From NCBI RefSeq assembly GCF_001636545.1, contig NZ_JFHK01000006.1, positions 1 through 64,000 on the forward strand: a DNA stretch of 64,000 nt, in the 5' to 3' direction. The stretch's first letter is position 1. Each line of letters opens with the position of its first letter. Of the stretch, positions 55,397-64,000 are shown piece by piece. The notes below the pieces were generated by a model, which was given only the letters and a program-made list of their open reading frames with translations, was not told the DNA's origin and did no database searches. The translations under genes were made by a program, and so were the position numbers. This stretch comes from Kosmotoga arenicorallina S304 (GTDB lineage Bacteria > Thermotogota > Thermotogae > Petrotogales > Kosmotogaceae).

Positions 55397-56033
55397 TGCG
55401 CTCTCCCCCTTTTACCACTGAAAGATGATGATGATAATTCAATGAGCTGAGTATCCAGCCGCGGCGCTCGTGCTTTTCAAGAGTCGTTATAGAAGTGTTC
55501 TCTAATTCCAGCTGTTTATGATTTACCAAAGGCATGCCAAGCAAAGAGCACAAAAGCACTCTAAACCACAGGCCATGACCCACAATGACTATTTCCCGGG
55601 AATTTTTTAATCTTGAAATTTCACAAATTTCATCGAAAGCCCTTAAGGCCCTCCTTTCAAGCTGTGATAGCGATTCGATTCCTTCTATCTTTGCATATGG
55701 ATCAGAGCTCCAGAGAATGAACTCCCTTTCGTAGTTTTCGATCACTTCTTCATAGGTAAGCCCGTTCCAAAGGCTGAAGTTGCATTCCCTTAAATCTTCC
55801 CTGATTATAGGGGACAGATTAAATTTTTCACCAATTCTTTCGGCAGTTTCCCGGGCTCTTTCAAGGTCGCTGCAAAAAAGGAGCGATGCATTCGGTGCAA
55901 TATTAAGAAGTTCTTCAGCAACCAGTTCAGCCTGATACATACCCTGTTCGCTTAGCGGTATATCAGCATTACCCTGCCATTTTCCAATCAGATTCCATTC
56001 AGAGGTTCCGTGCCTTACAAGATGCACTTTCAT
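55386..56033 (-). CDS. Histidine phosphatase (phosphoglycerate mutase-like) family protein
   Basis: 215 aa. MKVHLVRHGTSEWNLIGKWQGNADIPLSEQG has the phospho-acceptor RHG; LRECNFSLWNGLTYEEV carries the catalytic Glu and VIVGHGLWFRVLL the second His. Could be a cofactor-dependent mutase or, more likely for this length, a broad phosphatase (CobC/GpmB type). Confidence 0.93.
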   Translation of the reverse strand: MKVHLVRHGTSEWNLIGKWQGNADIPLSEQGMYQAELVAEELLNIAPNASLLFCSDLERARETAERIGEKFNLSPIIREDLRECNFSLWNGLTYEEVIENYEREFILWSSDPYAKIEGIESLSQLERRALRAFDEICEISRLKNSREIVIVGHGLWFRVLLCSLLGMPLVNHKQLELENTSITTLEKHERRGWILSSLNYHHHLSVVKGGERNKD

Positions 56034-58729
56034 CCTTCTATCACCTCTATTTCGTCTGGTTCATAATCCTCTACTTTTGCGCCTTCTATTGTCAGTATAT
56101 TTTTTCCGCCAAGCCTTATTTTCAGAACATTCTGCTTTGAAGCAGGGAAGAGTTTTTCAGCGGGAACAGGCTGATTGTATCGCCTTATTACGAGCTCTAT
56201 GTTTTCATAGGCCTGTTTTTCGTCAGGCTTTCCACTTTTGAATATTATGAATCCCTTTTCTGGTAAAGCCCTTTGAACGCGTATTAAACTTTTGCCATCT
56301 GTAATAAATCTTTTTTCCCTGAAATTCATAAGCGAGTACGCTGCCAATCCATTGGATTTTGTTGCATAAAGGTCAGTTAGCGAGGAGTCGACAAAATCCC
56401 CGTACAATAAATCAGCATGAAATTCCGTGAGGTTAAAACCAAGAGCTTCATGCTCGAATACAGCTTTCTCTTCGGGAAGTTCCTCTTTGGTATTTTCAGT
56501 TTGCCGTTCTTTGTAACCAAAGACTCGCAGGACTGATTTCAACTCCGGGTCCACCCCCGAAAGAGCATTGTTTATTTCTTTTAACAACGTTTCTCTGGTG
56601 CCATATTTATCAAAATAACCGATTTTTATTAAAAACTCCAGATCTTTAGCCATAAGAGAGTCTCGGCGCTTCCTCACAAATTCATGGAAAGATGCTGCTG
56701 TGGGTTCAAGTGGCAACTCTAGTCTGAATTTCATTAAGTCAGAAGGGCAAAGGGAGATAATCCTTTTATCTGGGTTTTCACCAATTGAAAAGGCTAATCC
56801 CCGACTCTTCATTTCTGCAGCCAATCTCGCTTTTCCTTCAGCGTCAAGCAAAGAAAACAACACCTTGAAAAACCTTTCAGGTTCGTGGCATTTCTTAAAA
56901 GCAAGCCAATAAGTAATCAGAGAATATGCAACACTATGGGATTTGTTGAAGCCATAACCCGAAAACTTCCTCAGTATTTCTATTAATTCATTCGTGCTTT
57001 CAGGGTTATCTGTACTGCGCTTGAGAGATTTAGCAATTAGTTTCTCTGCCTCTTCGGGCTTTTTCTTTGAGAGCGCTCTTCTAAGCATTTCCCCTTCTTC
57101 CGGAGTAAGGCCAAGCTCTTTTACGGCAACAGATATTACCTGCTCCTGAAAAACAAGCACCCCAAGAGTATCAGTAAGCGCTTTCGAGAAGGCATTCTGT
57201 GACGGCACTGCACGCTCTTTCAGGTATTTGGCTGTGATACCAGATTCGAGAGGACCGGGCCTGTTAAGGGCCAGAGATATAGCGATATCGCTTATGTTCC
57301 TGGGCTTGACTCTTTTAACAATTCTGGTTGCCTCAATACTTTCTAACTGGAATAATCCTGCTGTATATCCCTTCCCGATGAGATCATAGGTTTGCGAATC
57401 ATCAGGCTTGCTATACCAGGGCTTTTTTGCATAAAGTTTTTTCAAGATGGAAAGGTTTCTCAATCCAAGAAGATCGAGCTTTTGGAACCCCAGAGTTTCG
57501 AGACTATTCATATTCCAGCGGGAAATATATGTGCCACCGCTTTCCCTTATTGGAATGATCTCATCAAGGGGCTCAGCTGAAAGCAAGACACCAGCAGCGT
57601 GAATTGATTCTGTTGAAGGAAGCCCTATAAGAAGCTTTGAAAGTTTGAAGGTTTTTTTGATATTGGTATCACGAGCGAGTGATTGGGGAAGTGATTTACC
57701 CTTTTGGGAGAGTGCTATTAGCCTTTTTATCTGAGTTTCTGATAAATCAAAGAGTTTTCCGGCTGCTCTTATCGCTGATCTAAAAGAAAAAGTGCCGTAG
57801 GTTTGTATCAGCGAAAGGTTTCTTTTACCGAATCTTTTTTTCAATGCCTTGATAAGCTCCTGACGCATCTCATCTTCGACATCAAGGTCTATATCAGGAA
57901 AATCATCTCTGGCGGCACTTAGAAAGCGCTCGAAAAACAAGCCATTTTCAACAGGGTCAACAGCGGTTATACCAAGAACCCTTACCAGTAGCGAACTTAC
58001 AGCCGAGCCTCTTCCGGGACCAACCCAACATCCAATTTTATCCGCCGTATCCACAACTTCTGCAACCGTGGCAAAATAACTTTCAAGCCCTTTTGAAGAA
58101 ACAACGCCGAGCTCATATTCCAGCCTATCTTTATAAGCTTTTTCAGTGTATCCCAAATCCGGAAGCCTGTCGAAAGCGTTTTTTTTGAATTCTCGCTCTG
58201 ATAGAGAAACGGGAAATTTGTGGGCATATTTAGGAAACTCAAATTCAGGAAGTTTCAGTTTTTCGTCAAAAAGCGAGTCATATTCCCCGGCGCTAAGGAG
58301 GTGGTAATCTCCTTTCAACAGAGGTTTTTTCCCGATTTTTCTGTAATTGTCAAAAAATTCTTTATCTTTTTTTTCGAGATATCTGACTTCCCATATGGGG
58401 TTTTTGGAGTTAAGGTCCAGATTTCTTGGCGGTCCATCAATGACTTGAACATCCGTGAGTTTAGTGTCCAGATTGTTTGAAAACTTAATCAGCTGGAAAA
58501 AGCCTGTTTCATTCAAGGGCATATAGTATTTCCCATCACTTTTCAATCCCGGAATAACTGAAATGCCTTTAGCAGAAAGTGAAGCATAAAAATCGTATGC
58601 AGCACCCAGATGAGAATCTATTATAACGCAAGACTCATAATTTTCCTTTTTGAGATATTTAGCCAATTTGTCAGGGAGTATAGTGGATTCAAAAAGATCA
58701 AAAGCTGTACAAATGAAAGCTGTCCTCAT
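56030..58729 (-). CDS. dnaE: DNA polymerase III alpha subunit, DnaE type
   Basis: 899 aa, shorter than E. coli DnaE (1160). Catalytic palm motifs GPGRGSAVSSLLVRVLGI and DFPDIDLDVEDEMR, then fingers RPGPLESG, FQEQVI and SGYGFNKSHSVAYSLITYWLAF, ending in an OB-like region. The N-terminal PHP domain is degenerate, without the usual H-x-H-S metal motif. PolC is not in the window, so which of the two drives replication cannot be told here. Confidence 0.95.
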   Translation of the reverse strand: MRTAFICTAFDLFESTILPDKLAKYLKKENYESCVIIDSHLGAAYDFYASLSAKGISVIPGLKSDGKYYMPLNETGFFQLIKFSNNLDTKLTDVQVIDGPPRNLDLNSKNPIWEVRYLEKKDKEFFDNYRKIGKKPLLKGDYHLLSAGEYDSLFDEKLKLPEFEFPKYAHKFPVSLSEREFKKNAFDRLPDLGYTEKAYKDRLEYELGVVSSKGLESYFATVAEVVDTADKIGCWVGPGRGSAVSSLLVRVLGITAVDPVENGLFFERFLSAARDDFPDIDLDVEDEMRQELIKALKKRFGKRNLSLIQTYGTFSFRSAIRAAGKLFDLSETQIKRLIALSQKGKSLPQSLARDTNIKKTFKLSKLLIGLPSTESIHAAGVLLSAEPLDEIIPIRESGGTYISRWNMNSLETLGFQKLDLLGLRNLSILKKLYAKKPWYSKPDDSQTYDLIGKGYTAGLFQLESIEATRIVKRVKPRNISDIAISLALNRPGPLESGITAKYLKERAVPSQNAFSKALTDTLGVLVFQEQVISVAVKELGLTPEEGEMLRRALSKKKPEEAEKLIAKSLKRSTDNPESTNELIEILRKFSGYGFNKSHSVAYSLITYWLAFKKCHEPERFFKVLFSLLDAEGKARLAAEMKSRGLAFSIGENPDKRIISLCPSDLMKFRLELPLEPTAASFHEFVRKRRDSLMAKDLEFLIKIGYFDKYGTRETLLKEINNALSGVDPELKSVLRVFGYKERQTENTKEELPEEKAVFEHEALGFNLTEFHADLLYGDFVDSSLTDLYATKSNGLAAYSLMNFREKRFITDGKSLIRVQRALPEKGFIIFKSGKPDEKQAYENIELVIRRYNQPVPAEKLFPASKQNVLKIRLGGKNILTIEGAKVEDYEPDEIEVIEG

Positions 58730-59646
58730 GATTCACGATCCTCAAGAAAGTATAAATTTTTTATAACTCTTGCCATATCTTCAGGGATCCGCGCCACAAA
58801 GGACATCCTCTTCCCTGTTCGGGGGTGGTTGAAGCACAATTTCAACGCATGGAGCATGTGACGATATACACCGAGGGCTTCATCTTGATGTGCCTTGCCA
58901 TACAATTTATCGCCAAGTAGCGGGTGGCCAATTTCTTTCATATGAACCCTTATCTGATGGGTTCGCCCCGTCTTTGGTTTGACCAAGACAACTGAAGCAA
59001 TCTTTGAAAAATGCCTTAATGTTCGATAGTTGGTCGTTGCCTCTTTTCCGTCAAAGAGAACTGTCATTTTTAGCCGGTTAACAGGATGCCTTCCAAGAGG
59101 CAGTACTATCTGCCCCTGTGCGGGTGTTCTGCCCCTTGCAATTGCAATGTAGGTTTTTTCTGTGCTTCTGGCTTTAAATTGAAGGGATAGAGAGTTATGA
59201 GCCATGTCGTTCTTTGCAACTATGATTATTCCGCTGGTTTCTTTGTCAAGCCTATGGACGATCCCCGGGCGCATCACGCCGCCTATACCCTGAAGGTCTT
59301 CGCAATGGTTTAGGAGCGCATTTACCAGAGTACCACTTTTTTTGTTGTGAACAGGGTGAACTATCATTCCCGCTGGCTTGTTCACCACAATGATGTCTTT
59401 ATCTTCATAGATTATGTTCAATGGAATGTTTTCAGGTTGAGCCTCTGCTTCAGCAGGCTTGTCTGGTACTTCAAAAGTAATATGCTCGCCTGCTTTGACC
59501 TTGTAGCTGGGTTTCTTCATGGAACCATTTACGAGCACTTTCCCCTCTTTTATGTGCCTTTGTATGGCAGAACGGGAAACCCAGTTCGGCACAATTTCAG
59601 TTACAAACCTATCAAGCCTCCAGCCATTTTCACGATTCGTTACCAT
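58726..59646 (-). CDS. rluD: RluA/RluD-family pseudouridine synthase
   Basis: 306 aa from ATG 59646, after GGAAGAAGTA. S4 domain ([33 protein letters not shown]), [14 protein letters not shown], and the catalytic [21 protein letters not shown] (Asp), then [26 protein letters not shown]. RluD type; precise target site (23S helix 69 or other) inferred from S4 presence. Confidence 0.9.
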   Translation of the reverse strand: MVTNRENGWRLDRFVTEIVPNWVSRSAIQRHIKEGKVLVNGSMKKPSYKVKAGEHITFEVPDKPAEAEAQPENIPLNIIYEDKDIIVVNKPAGMIVHPVHNKKSGTLVNALLNHCEDLQGIGGVMRPGIVHRLDKETSGIIIVAKNDMAHNSLSLQFKARSTEKTYIAIARGRTPAQGQIVLPLGRHPVNRLKMTVLFDGKEATTNYRTLRHFSKIASVVLVKPKTGRTHQIRVHMKEIGHPLLGDKLYGKAHQDEALGVYRHMLHALKLCFNHPRTGKRMSFVARIPEDMARVIKNLYFLEDRES

Positions 59647-60103
59647 TACTTCTTCCAGCACGCAACTTTTCCCTCCGATAGAATAGGAGTAGTAAGAGGG
59701 CAGTGCCTACAACTATGCAGCTATCTGCAACATTGAATATCGGCCAGTAGGGTAGCTCGATGAAGTCTACCACATAACCAAGCCTCAAGCGGTCAATTAG
59801 ATTTCCCAGAGCCCCTCCCAGAATTATTCCGAAGATAAACTTCTCCTTTGAAGTGAGCTTATCTTTGAAACGATTGCCTATAAAAAGTAGCAAAAGTATT
59901 ATTGTTGATGTAATGATCGCAATATTATAAACACCCAATTTGCTCAAAAGCCCGAAGGATACCCCTTTATTGTGAACATAACGCAAGCCCAGAATTCTGC
60001 CAATCAAATCTACCCTCACCAGATATTGCAGGTTGCTTTCAGCAACCGCCTTGGTTATTTGGTCAATCATCAGAGTAATCACAAAACCAATAGTAACTAT
60101 CAT
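59630..60103 (-). CDS. lspA: Signal peptidase II (lipoprotein signal peptidase)
   Basis: 157 aa from ATG 60103, preceded by GGTGATAGA. Four transmembrane helices. Catalytic pair in [18 protein letters not shown] and [11 protein letters not shown] (Asp, Asp). Cleaves diacylated prolipoproteins made by Lgt (its gene begins at 63680). Confidence 0.96.
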   Translation of the reverse strand: MIVTIGFVITLMIDQITKAVAESNLQYLVRVDLIGRILGLRYVHNKGVSFGLLSKLGVYNIAIITSTIILLLLFIGNRFKDKLTSKEKFIFGIILGGALGNLIDRLRLGYVVDFIELPYWPIFNVADSCIVVGTALLLLLFYRREKLRAGRSNGNES

Positions 60104-60145
60104 TCTATCACCGAACCTTATATCCGAATAAATAACAATCAATTA

Positions 60146-60163
60146 CCGCCCCTTTCGGGGCGG
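60146..60163 (-). terminator. GC-rich hairpin between yebC-family gene and lspA
   Basis: Perfect 7-bp stem CCGCCCC/GGGGCGG closed by GAAA when read on the minus strand (60163-60146). Followed by an A/T-rich stretch with no solid T run, so partial terminator or mRNA-stability element. Confidence 0.55.
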
Positions 60164-60178
60164 CTGATATATCTGATT

Positions 60179-60937
60179 TCATCCAAGCTTTTCCATTATT
60201 GCTTCCATTTCAGAGTCATCCATTTCGAAGTTGGCATAAACCTCCTGAACATCATCGCTATCTTCAAGCAGGTTCAGCAGTTTTAGTAGCTTTTCAGCGT
60301 CAGCGCCTGAAACAGCAACGGTGTTTTTCGGGATATAAGTCAATTCATAAGAAACACTGTATCCGTTTTCTTCGAGGACGCCCTTGACGTCAGAAACTTG
60401 CTCGGGCAACGTAATTATTTGAACAGGATCATCTTCATCTTTTATATCTTCGGCACCGGCATCGATAACGAGGAGCTGAAACTCGTCCATATCAGAGATT
60501 TCGGATTTAGGTATGCTAATTACACCTTTCCTTTCAAACATCCAGGCAACGCTTCCGCTTTCCGCCATGTTTCCGCCATGTTTGGAGAGGATGTGTCTAA
60601 TTTCCTGAGCGGTTCTATTCTTATTGTCGGTGAGTGCTCTTATCAACATAGCAACTCCACCGGGTGCGTAACCTTCATACATGGCTTCGACAAAAGATTG
60701 GCCTTCAAGTTCACCGGCGCCTTTCTTGATTGCTTTTTCCATGGTATCTTTAGGCATATTGGCAGCTTTGGCTTTATCCATAGCAGCCCTTAAAGCAGCA
60801 TTGGTAACGGGATCTGTGCCGCCTTCTCTCGCAGCAACCATAAGCTCTCTGATGATTTTGGTGAATATTTTGGATCTTTTCGCGTCCTGGGCGGCCTTTC
60901 TGTGCTTAATATTGGCCCACTTATTATGACCGGACAT
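60179..60937 (-). CDS. YebC/PmpR-family translation or regulatory protein
   Basis: 252 aa. [40 protein letters not shown] is the family hallmark; three-domain alpha/beta layout. Members help ribosomes through proline-rich stretches or act as DNA-binding regulators. Start overlaps the DUF2344 gene by 14 bp. Confidence 0.96.
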   Translation of the reverse strand: MSGHNKWANIKHRKAAQDAKRSKIFTKIIRELMVAAREGGTDPVTNAALRAAMDKAKAANMPKDTMEKAIKKGAGELEGQSFVEAMYEGYAPGGVAMLIRALTDNKNRTAQEIRHILSKHGGNMAESGSVAWMFERKGVISIPKSEISDMDEFQLLVIDAGAEDIKDEDDPVQIITLPEQVSDVKGVLEENGYSVSYELTYIPKNTVAVSGADAEKLLKLLNLLEDSDDVQEVYANFEMDDSEMEAIMEKLG

Positions 60938-61592
60938 TTTCTTTCCCTCCTATATTGTTAAGAATTTCACTCAAATATTTGCCTTGAAATACGGCATCTC
61001 TTACATATACATAAACATAATTTTCTGAAACTTCGTTAGAAATAGAAAGGATTTTTAGCAATTCTTGATAAGAAACCTGCTTTGATACTGGCTGAAAATA
61101 TTTTACCACAAAGTAGTCATTCATTTCAGAAAATTCAAAGCCTTCATAGGTCTCGTTTGCTTTAAAGGTTTTGATTTTTTTCCTTCCGTGTTTTTGCACC
61201 GGGATATCCGGGGAGAATTTGTTTGGATTAAATCCTTTCTTCGGAAGATACAAAAAATAATGGTATTTCTCAACAAGTTCCTGCAAATCGAAACCTTCCG
61301 TTATCTTCCAGACACCAAGAATGCGCAGGGTAAAAACCGAGTGACGCTTGATTTTTTCGAATATATTGTTATCCTCTTCGAAAGTAGTCAGTTTAAGGTA
61401 TAGAGCGGAGCTTGCTACGCCTGTTGGTACGGCTGGTGAATAAGAGATTTTAGGATGAGGGTGAAAGCCCTGGGAATAAGCAACAGGAATTTTCGCGCGC
61501 CTGAGCATTCTCTCAATTGCTGTGCTTGTTTCCTGTTGCGATAAAAACCTGAGCAATCCGCCTCTACCAAATCGAAGAATGTATTCTGCCAA
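60924..61592 (-). CDS. DUF2344 (TIGR03936) family protein
   Basis: 222 aa from the TTG at 61592, chosen because GGAG precedes it and the family starts with 'Y.LRF.K.G.LRFLS'. The ATG at 61616 has no ribosome-binding site. [60 protein letters not shown] is diagnostic. The domain is usually fused to or beside a B12-binding radical-SAM protein; none is adjacent. Function unknown, possibly tRNA or ribosome linked. Confidence 0.9.
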   Translation of the reverse strand: MAEYILRFGRGGLLRFLSQQETSTAIERMLRRAKIPVAYSQGFHPHPKISYSPAVPTGVASSALYLKLTTFEEDNNIFEKIKRHSVFTLRILGVWKITEGFDLQELVEKYHYFLYLPKKGFNPNKFSPDIPVQKHGRKKIKTFKANETYEGFEFSEMNDYFVVKYFQPVSKQVSYQELLKILSISNEVSENYVYVYVRDAVFQGKYLSEILNNIGGKENVRS

Positions 61593-61644
61593 TTTTTTCA
61601 GCTCCAATGTCCTCATATTTGAGCAAATTAGTTCTAAATGACAG

Positions 61645-61677
61645 TATAATTGTATGCGAAAACACTTGAAATTACAA
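61645..61677. promoter_or_regulatory. Divergent promoters: DUF2344/yebC (minus) and phosphodiesterase (plus)
   Basis: Minus strand: -35 TTGTAA (61677-61672), 17-bp spacer, -10 TACAAT (61654-61649). On the plus strand TATAAT (61645-61650) overlaps it, but no good -35 is seen. The face-to-face overlap could make the two transcripts compete. Confidence 0.65.
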
Positions 61678-61696
61678 CCGTTGGGAGGTCAAGCCT

Positions 61697-62161
61697 ATGT
61701 GGATGGTAATTTCTGACACCCATGACAACATGGAAAACACAAGAAAAGCTATTGAATTGGCAAAAAGTAGAAATGTCGATACAATATTTCATTGCGGCGA
61801 TATTGTATCTCCTTTTACCGCAAAACTCTTTAAGGTTTTTAATGGAAAAATTTTCGTGGTATCTGGAAACAACGACGGTGAGAAAGTCATGCTCAAGGAA
61901 ATTCTTGGCGACACGTTTTTTACAAGCCCTACGGTCATAATTCATCAGGAAAAAAGGATTGCGCTTATGCATGAACCTTTTGGTCTTGAAAGACTTACCG
62001 ATCTGGACTATATTTTCTATGGACATACACATGTAATTGACATAAGGCCAGGGGATGTTTTTATTGCAAATCCCGGCGAGGCGTGCGGTTATCTTTCAGG
62101 AAAAGGGACATGTATTCTGTTAAATGAACTAACAAATGGTTTCGAAATACTGGAATTATAA
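61697..62161 (+). CDS. YfcE/MJ0936-type metallophosphodiesterase
   Basis: 154 aa. MVISDTHDNMENTRKAI (D-x-H), IFHCGDIVSPF (GD), VSGNNDGE (GNND), MHEPFGLERL (variant of GH), YGHTHV (GHTH). Dinuclear metal phosphodiesterase of unknown natural substrate. TTGGGAGG precedes the ATG. Confidence 0.95.
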   Translation: MWMVISDTHDNMENTRKAIELAKSRNVDTIFHCGDIVSPFTAKLFKVFNGKIFVVSGNNDGEKVMLKEILGDTFFTSPTVIIHQEKRIALMHEPFGLERLTDLDYIFYGHTHVIDIRPGDVFIANPGEACGYLSGKGTCILLNELTNGFEILEL

Positions 62162-62247
62162 CCTGCGTTTAACCGATATGAAGAATTAAAGACTTATAAT
62201 CAACCGAAAACACGAAATCTGTGTAAATAGCGATAGGAGGGTCAAGA

Positions 62248-63603
62248 GTGGAAAAGAAGACTGTGAACCAAGAACTCAATGTTGAGGTTCTTGAACTGGT
62301 ATTTACTCCCGATGAAGTTGAAAGTGCTGAGAGCGAAGCGGTTAAGTATGTTAACGCCAATTATTCGATACGCGGCTTTAGAAAGGGTAAAGCCCCAAAA
62401 AGCATTATCATCTCTTACCTTGGTGATAGTTTTGACGAAATTGTTTTTGACGAACTTGGAAAAGCTGTGGAAGAAGAGCTAAAGAAAGAAGAGCTTTTCA
62501 TTCCTGCTATTATAGTGGAGAGAAAGAGAACCGAAGATGGCGGTGTAACCTTTGTGATAGAACTTCACAGGGAGCCCGAAGCCGAGATAAAGGATTACAA
62601 AGGATTAGAGCTTTCTATACCGAAAAGAGAAGAGGTACTGGTCAACTACGTCGACAACAAACTGGAAGAGCTCAGGAATGAAAATGCCATTATTGAACCA
62701 AAAGAAGGACCGGCTGAAATTGGCGATGTGGCGGAAATCGAGTACACAATAGTGAAAAATGGCAAAGTAATTGCGGATAAGAAAACTCAGGAAGTGCACA
62801 TTCTGGAAGAGGACGACAGGCCCATTGTTACTAACATAATCGGGAAGAAAAAAGGCGATGTTGTTGAATTCGAACGAACCTTCGAAAATTCTGATAATGT
62901 TTATAACTACACCGTTGAAGTAAAGGAAGTTTTCAAACGCACTCTCATGGAAATCAACGATGAATTCGCCAGATCGGTTGCCGGTGAAGTGGAAACACTG
63001 GAAGAACTCAAGAAAAAAATAGAGAAAGAAGGTATTGAGGCCTTTGACAACTGGAAAAAGGACTTCCTCAGGCAGCAAGCTTTTGATAAAATTATCGACT
63101 TCATTGATGTTAAAGTCTCAGATAAAACAATAGATTATTTTGTGCTTAAATCCATTGAAAACCTCATAAAAGAAAAGAAATACGACAGCTATTTGAAGCA
63201 GGCAGGCAGCGAGGAGAATCTCAAGAACCAGATCAAAGAGAGTATCATTAACGAGCTCAAGAGAGAACGCTTCATAGCTGAAATTGCAAAGGAAAACGGC
63301 ATAGAAGTTTCAGAAGAAGAGGTATTGAAAAATGCAGAAGAGCTGGCTCCATACTGGGGAATTTCTGTGGAAAGGGCAAGGGAAATAATAAAATCCCGAG
63401 AAGATCTTCGCGAGGACATTGCGGCAAATCTGCGAAAGAACAAAGTCATGGATCTGATTATCGAATCCGCAACCATTAAAGAAATAGATGCCGGCGAATC
63501 CGCGGAAGAAGGTGGAGAAAAGGCCGAAACACCCGATACTTCTGATTCTGCTGGCGAATCAAAAGAGAGCGCTGAAGAAAAAGAAGAAAAACAGGAGGAA
63601 TAG
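62248..63603 (+). CDS. tig: Trigger factor (ribosome-associated chaperone)
   Basis: 451 aa, GTG start after AGGAGGGTCAAGA. N-terminal ribosome-binding part carries the GFRKGKAP signature (YSIRGFRKGKAPKSI). A PPIase-like middle domain follows (EIGDVAEIEYTI...GKKKGDVVEFERTF), then a helical substrate-binding region. The C-terminal tail from about residue 420 is very acidic and low-complexity (EEGGEKAETPDTSDSAGES). Confidence 0.96.
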   Translation: MEKKTVNQELNVEVLELVFTPDEVESAESEAVKYVNANYSIRGFRKGKAPKSIIISYLGDSFDEIVFDELGKAVEEELKKEELFIPAIIVERKRTEDGGVTFVIELHREPEAEIKDYKGLELSIPKREEVLVNYVDNKLEELRNENAIIEPKEGPAEIGDVAEIEYTIVKNGKVIADKKTQEVHILEEDDRPIVTNIIGKKKGDVVEFERTFENSDNVYNYTVEVKEVFKRTLMEINDEFARSVAGEVETLEELKKKIEKEGIEAFDNWKKDFLRQQAFDKIIDFIDVKVSDKTIDYFVLKSIENLIKEKKYDSYLKQAGSEENLKNQIKESIINELKRERFIAEIAKENGIEVSEEEVLKNAEELAPYWGISVERAREIIKSREDLREDIAANLRKNKVMDLIIESATIKEIDAGESAEEGGEKAETPDTSDSAGESKESAEEKEEKQEE

Positions 63604-63620
63604 TATTTAGATATTTTGAA

Positions 63621-63650
63621 ACATGCTGGCTTAAGCCAGCATGTTTTTTT
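63621..63650 (+). terminator. Rho-independent terminator after tig
   Basis: A perfect 24-nt palindrome (63621-63644, centre TTAA, stem ACATGCTGGC) followed by T7 (63644-63650). Immediately behind it TATAAT (63652-63657) may serve as the -10 box for lgt. Confidence 0.95.
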
Positions 63651-63679
63651 GTATAATATATCAGATGGGGGGACTGATA

Positions 63680-64000
63680 ATGGTAAAGCGCACAGTGCTT
63701 TTTGCAATGATAATAGTCGGAATAGTTCTTCTAGTTTGGTTTTTAACCCTGAGCTTTTCTGGAAAGGTTGTTGTGAACCCTGTTCTATTTAACCTTGGGC
63801 CTTTTGAAATCAGATGGTATGGCTTTTTGATTGCCTCTTCCATATTCATTGCCTATTTCCTTGGCAGAAAATTGGCACTAAAAGAAGGTATCAAGGAAGA
63901 CTATCTCATAGAGATGATATTCTGGGGAATAATCGCAGGCATTATCGGTGCTCGACTGTACTATGTGGCCTTTGAATTTGATCTCTACCGAAAATACCCT
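63680..64000 (+). CDS. lgt: Prolipoprotein diacylglyceryl transferase, 3' part beyond window
   Basis: 107 codons visible from ATG 63680 (GGGGGGA before it). An extra N-terminal hydrophobic helix (VLFAMIIVGIVLLVWFLTLSF) precedes the family start NPVLFNLGPFEIRWYGFLIASSI; then GIIAGIIGARLYYVAFEFDLYRKYP. Transfers diacylglycerol to the lipobox Cys before LspA acts. The arginine of GARLYYV is catalytic in the family. Confidence 0.95.
   Translation, partial: MVKRTVLFAMIIVGIVLLVWFLTLSFSGKVVVNPVLFNLGPFEIRWYGFLIASSIFIAYFLGRKLALKEGIKEDYLIEMIFWGIIAGIIGARLYYVAFEFDLYRKYP

Overview
The window looks like a chromosomal segment of a thermophilic, Thermotogota-type bacterium, most likely Kosmotogaceae (Kosmotoga or a relative). 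This is inferred from the protein sequences (EF-Tu, EF-G, RpoA, SecA without a C-terminal zinc motif, a Rho with a long charged N-terminus, DnaE with a degenerate PHP domain), moderate G+C and dense minus-strand operons. No database search was possible, so genus is an inference.

Layout. 1-8.2 kb (minus): a type IV pilus / type II secretion-like assembly operon, downstream of dnaN and ispF. In transcription order it holds a GspF/PilC platform protein, a small pilin-like protein, PilM, PilN-like, PilO-like and GspC/PilP-like proteins, then a very large secretin-family protein that runs off the left edge. About 15 tandem N-domain-like units are visible in the secretin before the window ends. 8.2-13.1 kb: ispF, dnaN, divergent endonuclease V, a ROK sugar kinase and rho. 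13.1-32.7 kb (minus): the str-S10-spc-alpha ribosomal supercluster in one run from rpsL to rplQ, with fusA, tuf, secY, adk, map, infA and rpoA. It starts at a near-consensus promoter and ends at a UUCG-loop terminator. 32.7-36.8 kb: a short cell-division cluster (rsmH, ftsL-like, ftsI with a PASTA domain) and a holA-like gene. 36.8-43.4 kb: prfB, secA, a secreted unknown, a frameshifted tlyA, truA. 43.4-49.4 kb: central carbohydrate genes (phosphohexomutase, galT, glgA) mixed with gatC and a YraN-family gene, and an MBL-fold hydrolase. 49.4-52.1 kb: uppP, a CBS-ACT regulator and a divergent tandem-HD protein. 52.1-53.3 kb: aminotransferase. 53.3-53.85 kb: a non-coding mosaic of tandem micro-repeats. 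53.85-61.6 kb: comB, histidine phosphatase, dnaE, rluD-type synthase, lspA, YebC-family and DUF2344 genes. 61.7-64 kb (plus): phosphodiesterase, trigger factor and the start of lgt.

Most of the window is core housekeeping. The points that deserve attention are: (i) the 53.3-53.85 kb intergenic mosaic, which holds 7-nt and 15-nt degenerate tandem repeats and two arrays of a 21-nt module (13-nt hairpin with a mostly GNA triloop plus a GCATAGCC-like linker) whose stems co-vary; (ii) two genes, ftsI and comB, whose conserved N-termini can only be reached from an ATA start codon placed correctly after a Shine-Dalgarno sequence; (iii) a tlyA gene split by a +1 shift at an A5G6 run; (iv) the extended multi-N-domain secretin; (v) an IspF lacking usual active-site residues; (vi) a perfect palindrome inside the rho promoter spacer.
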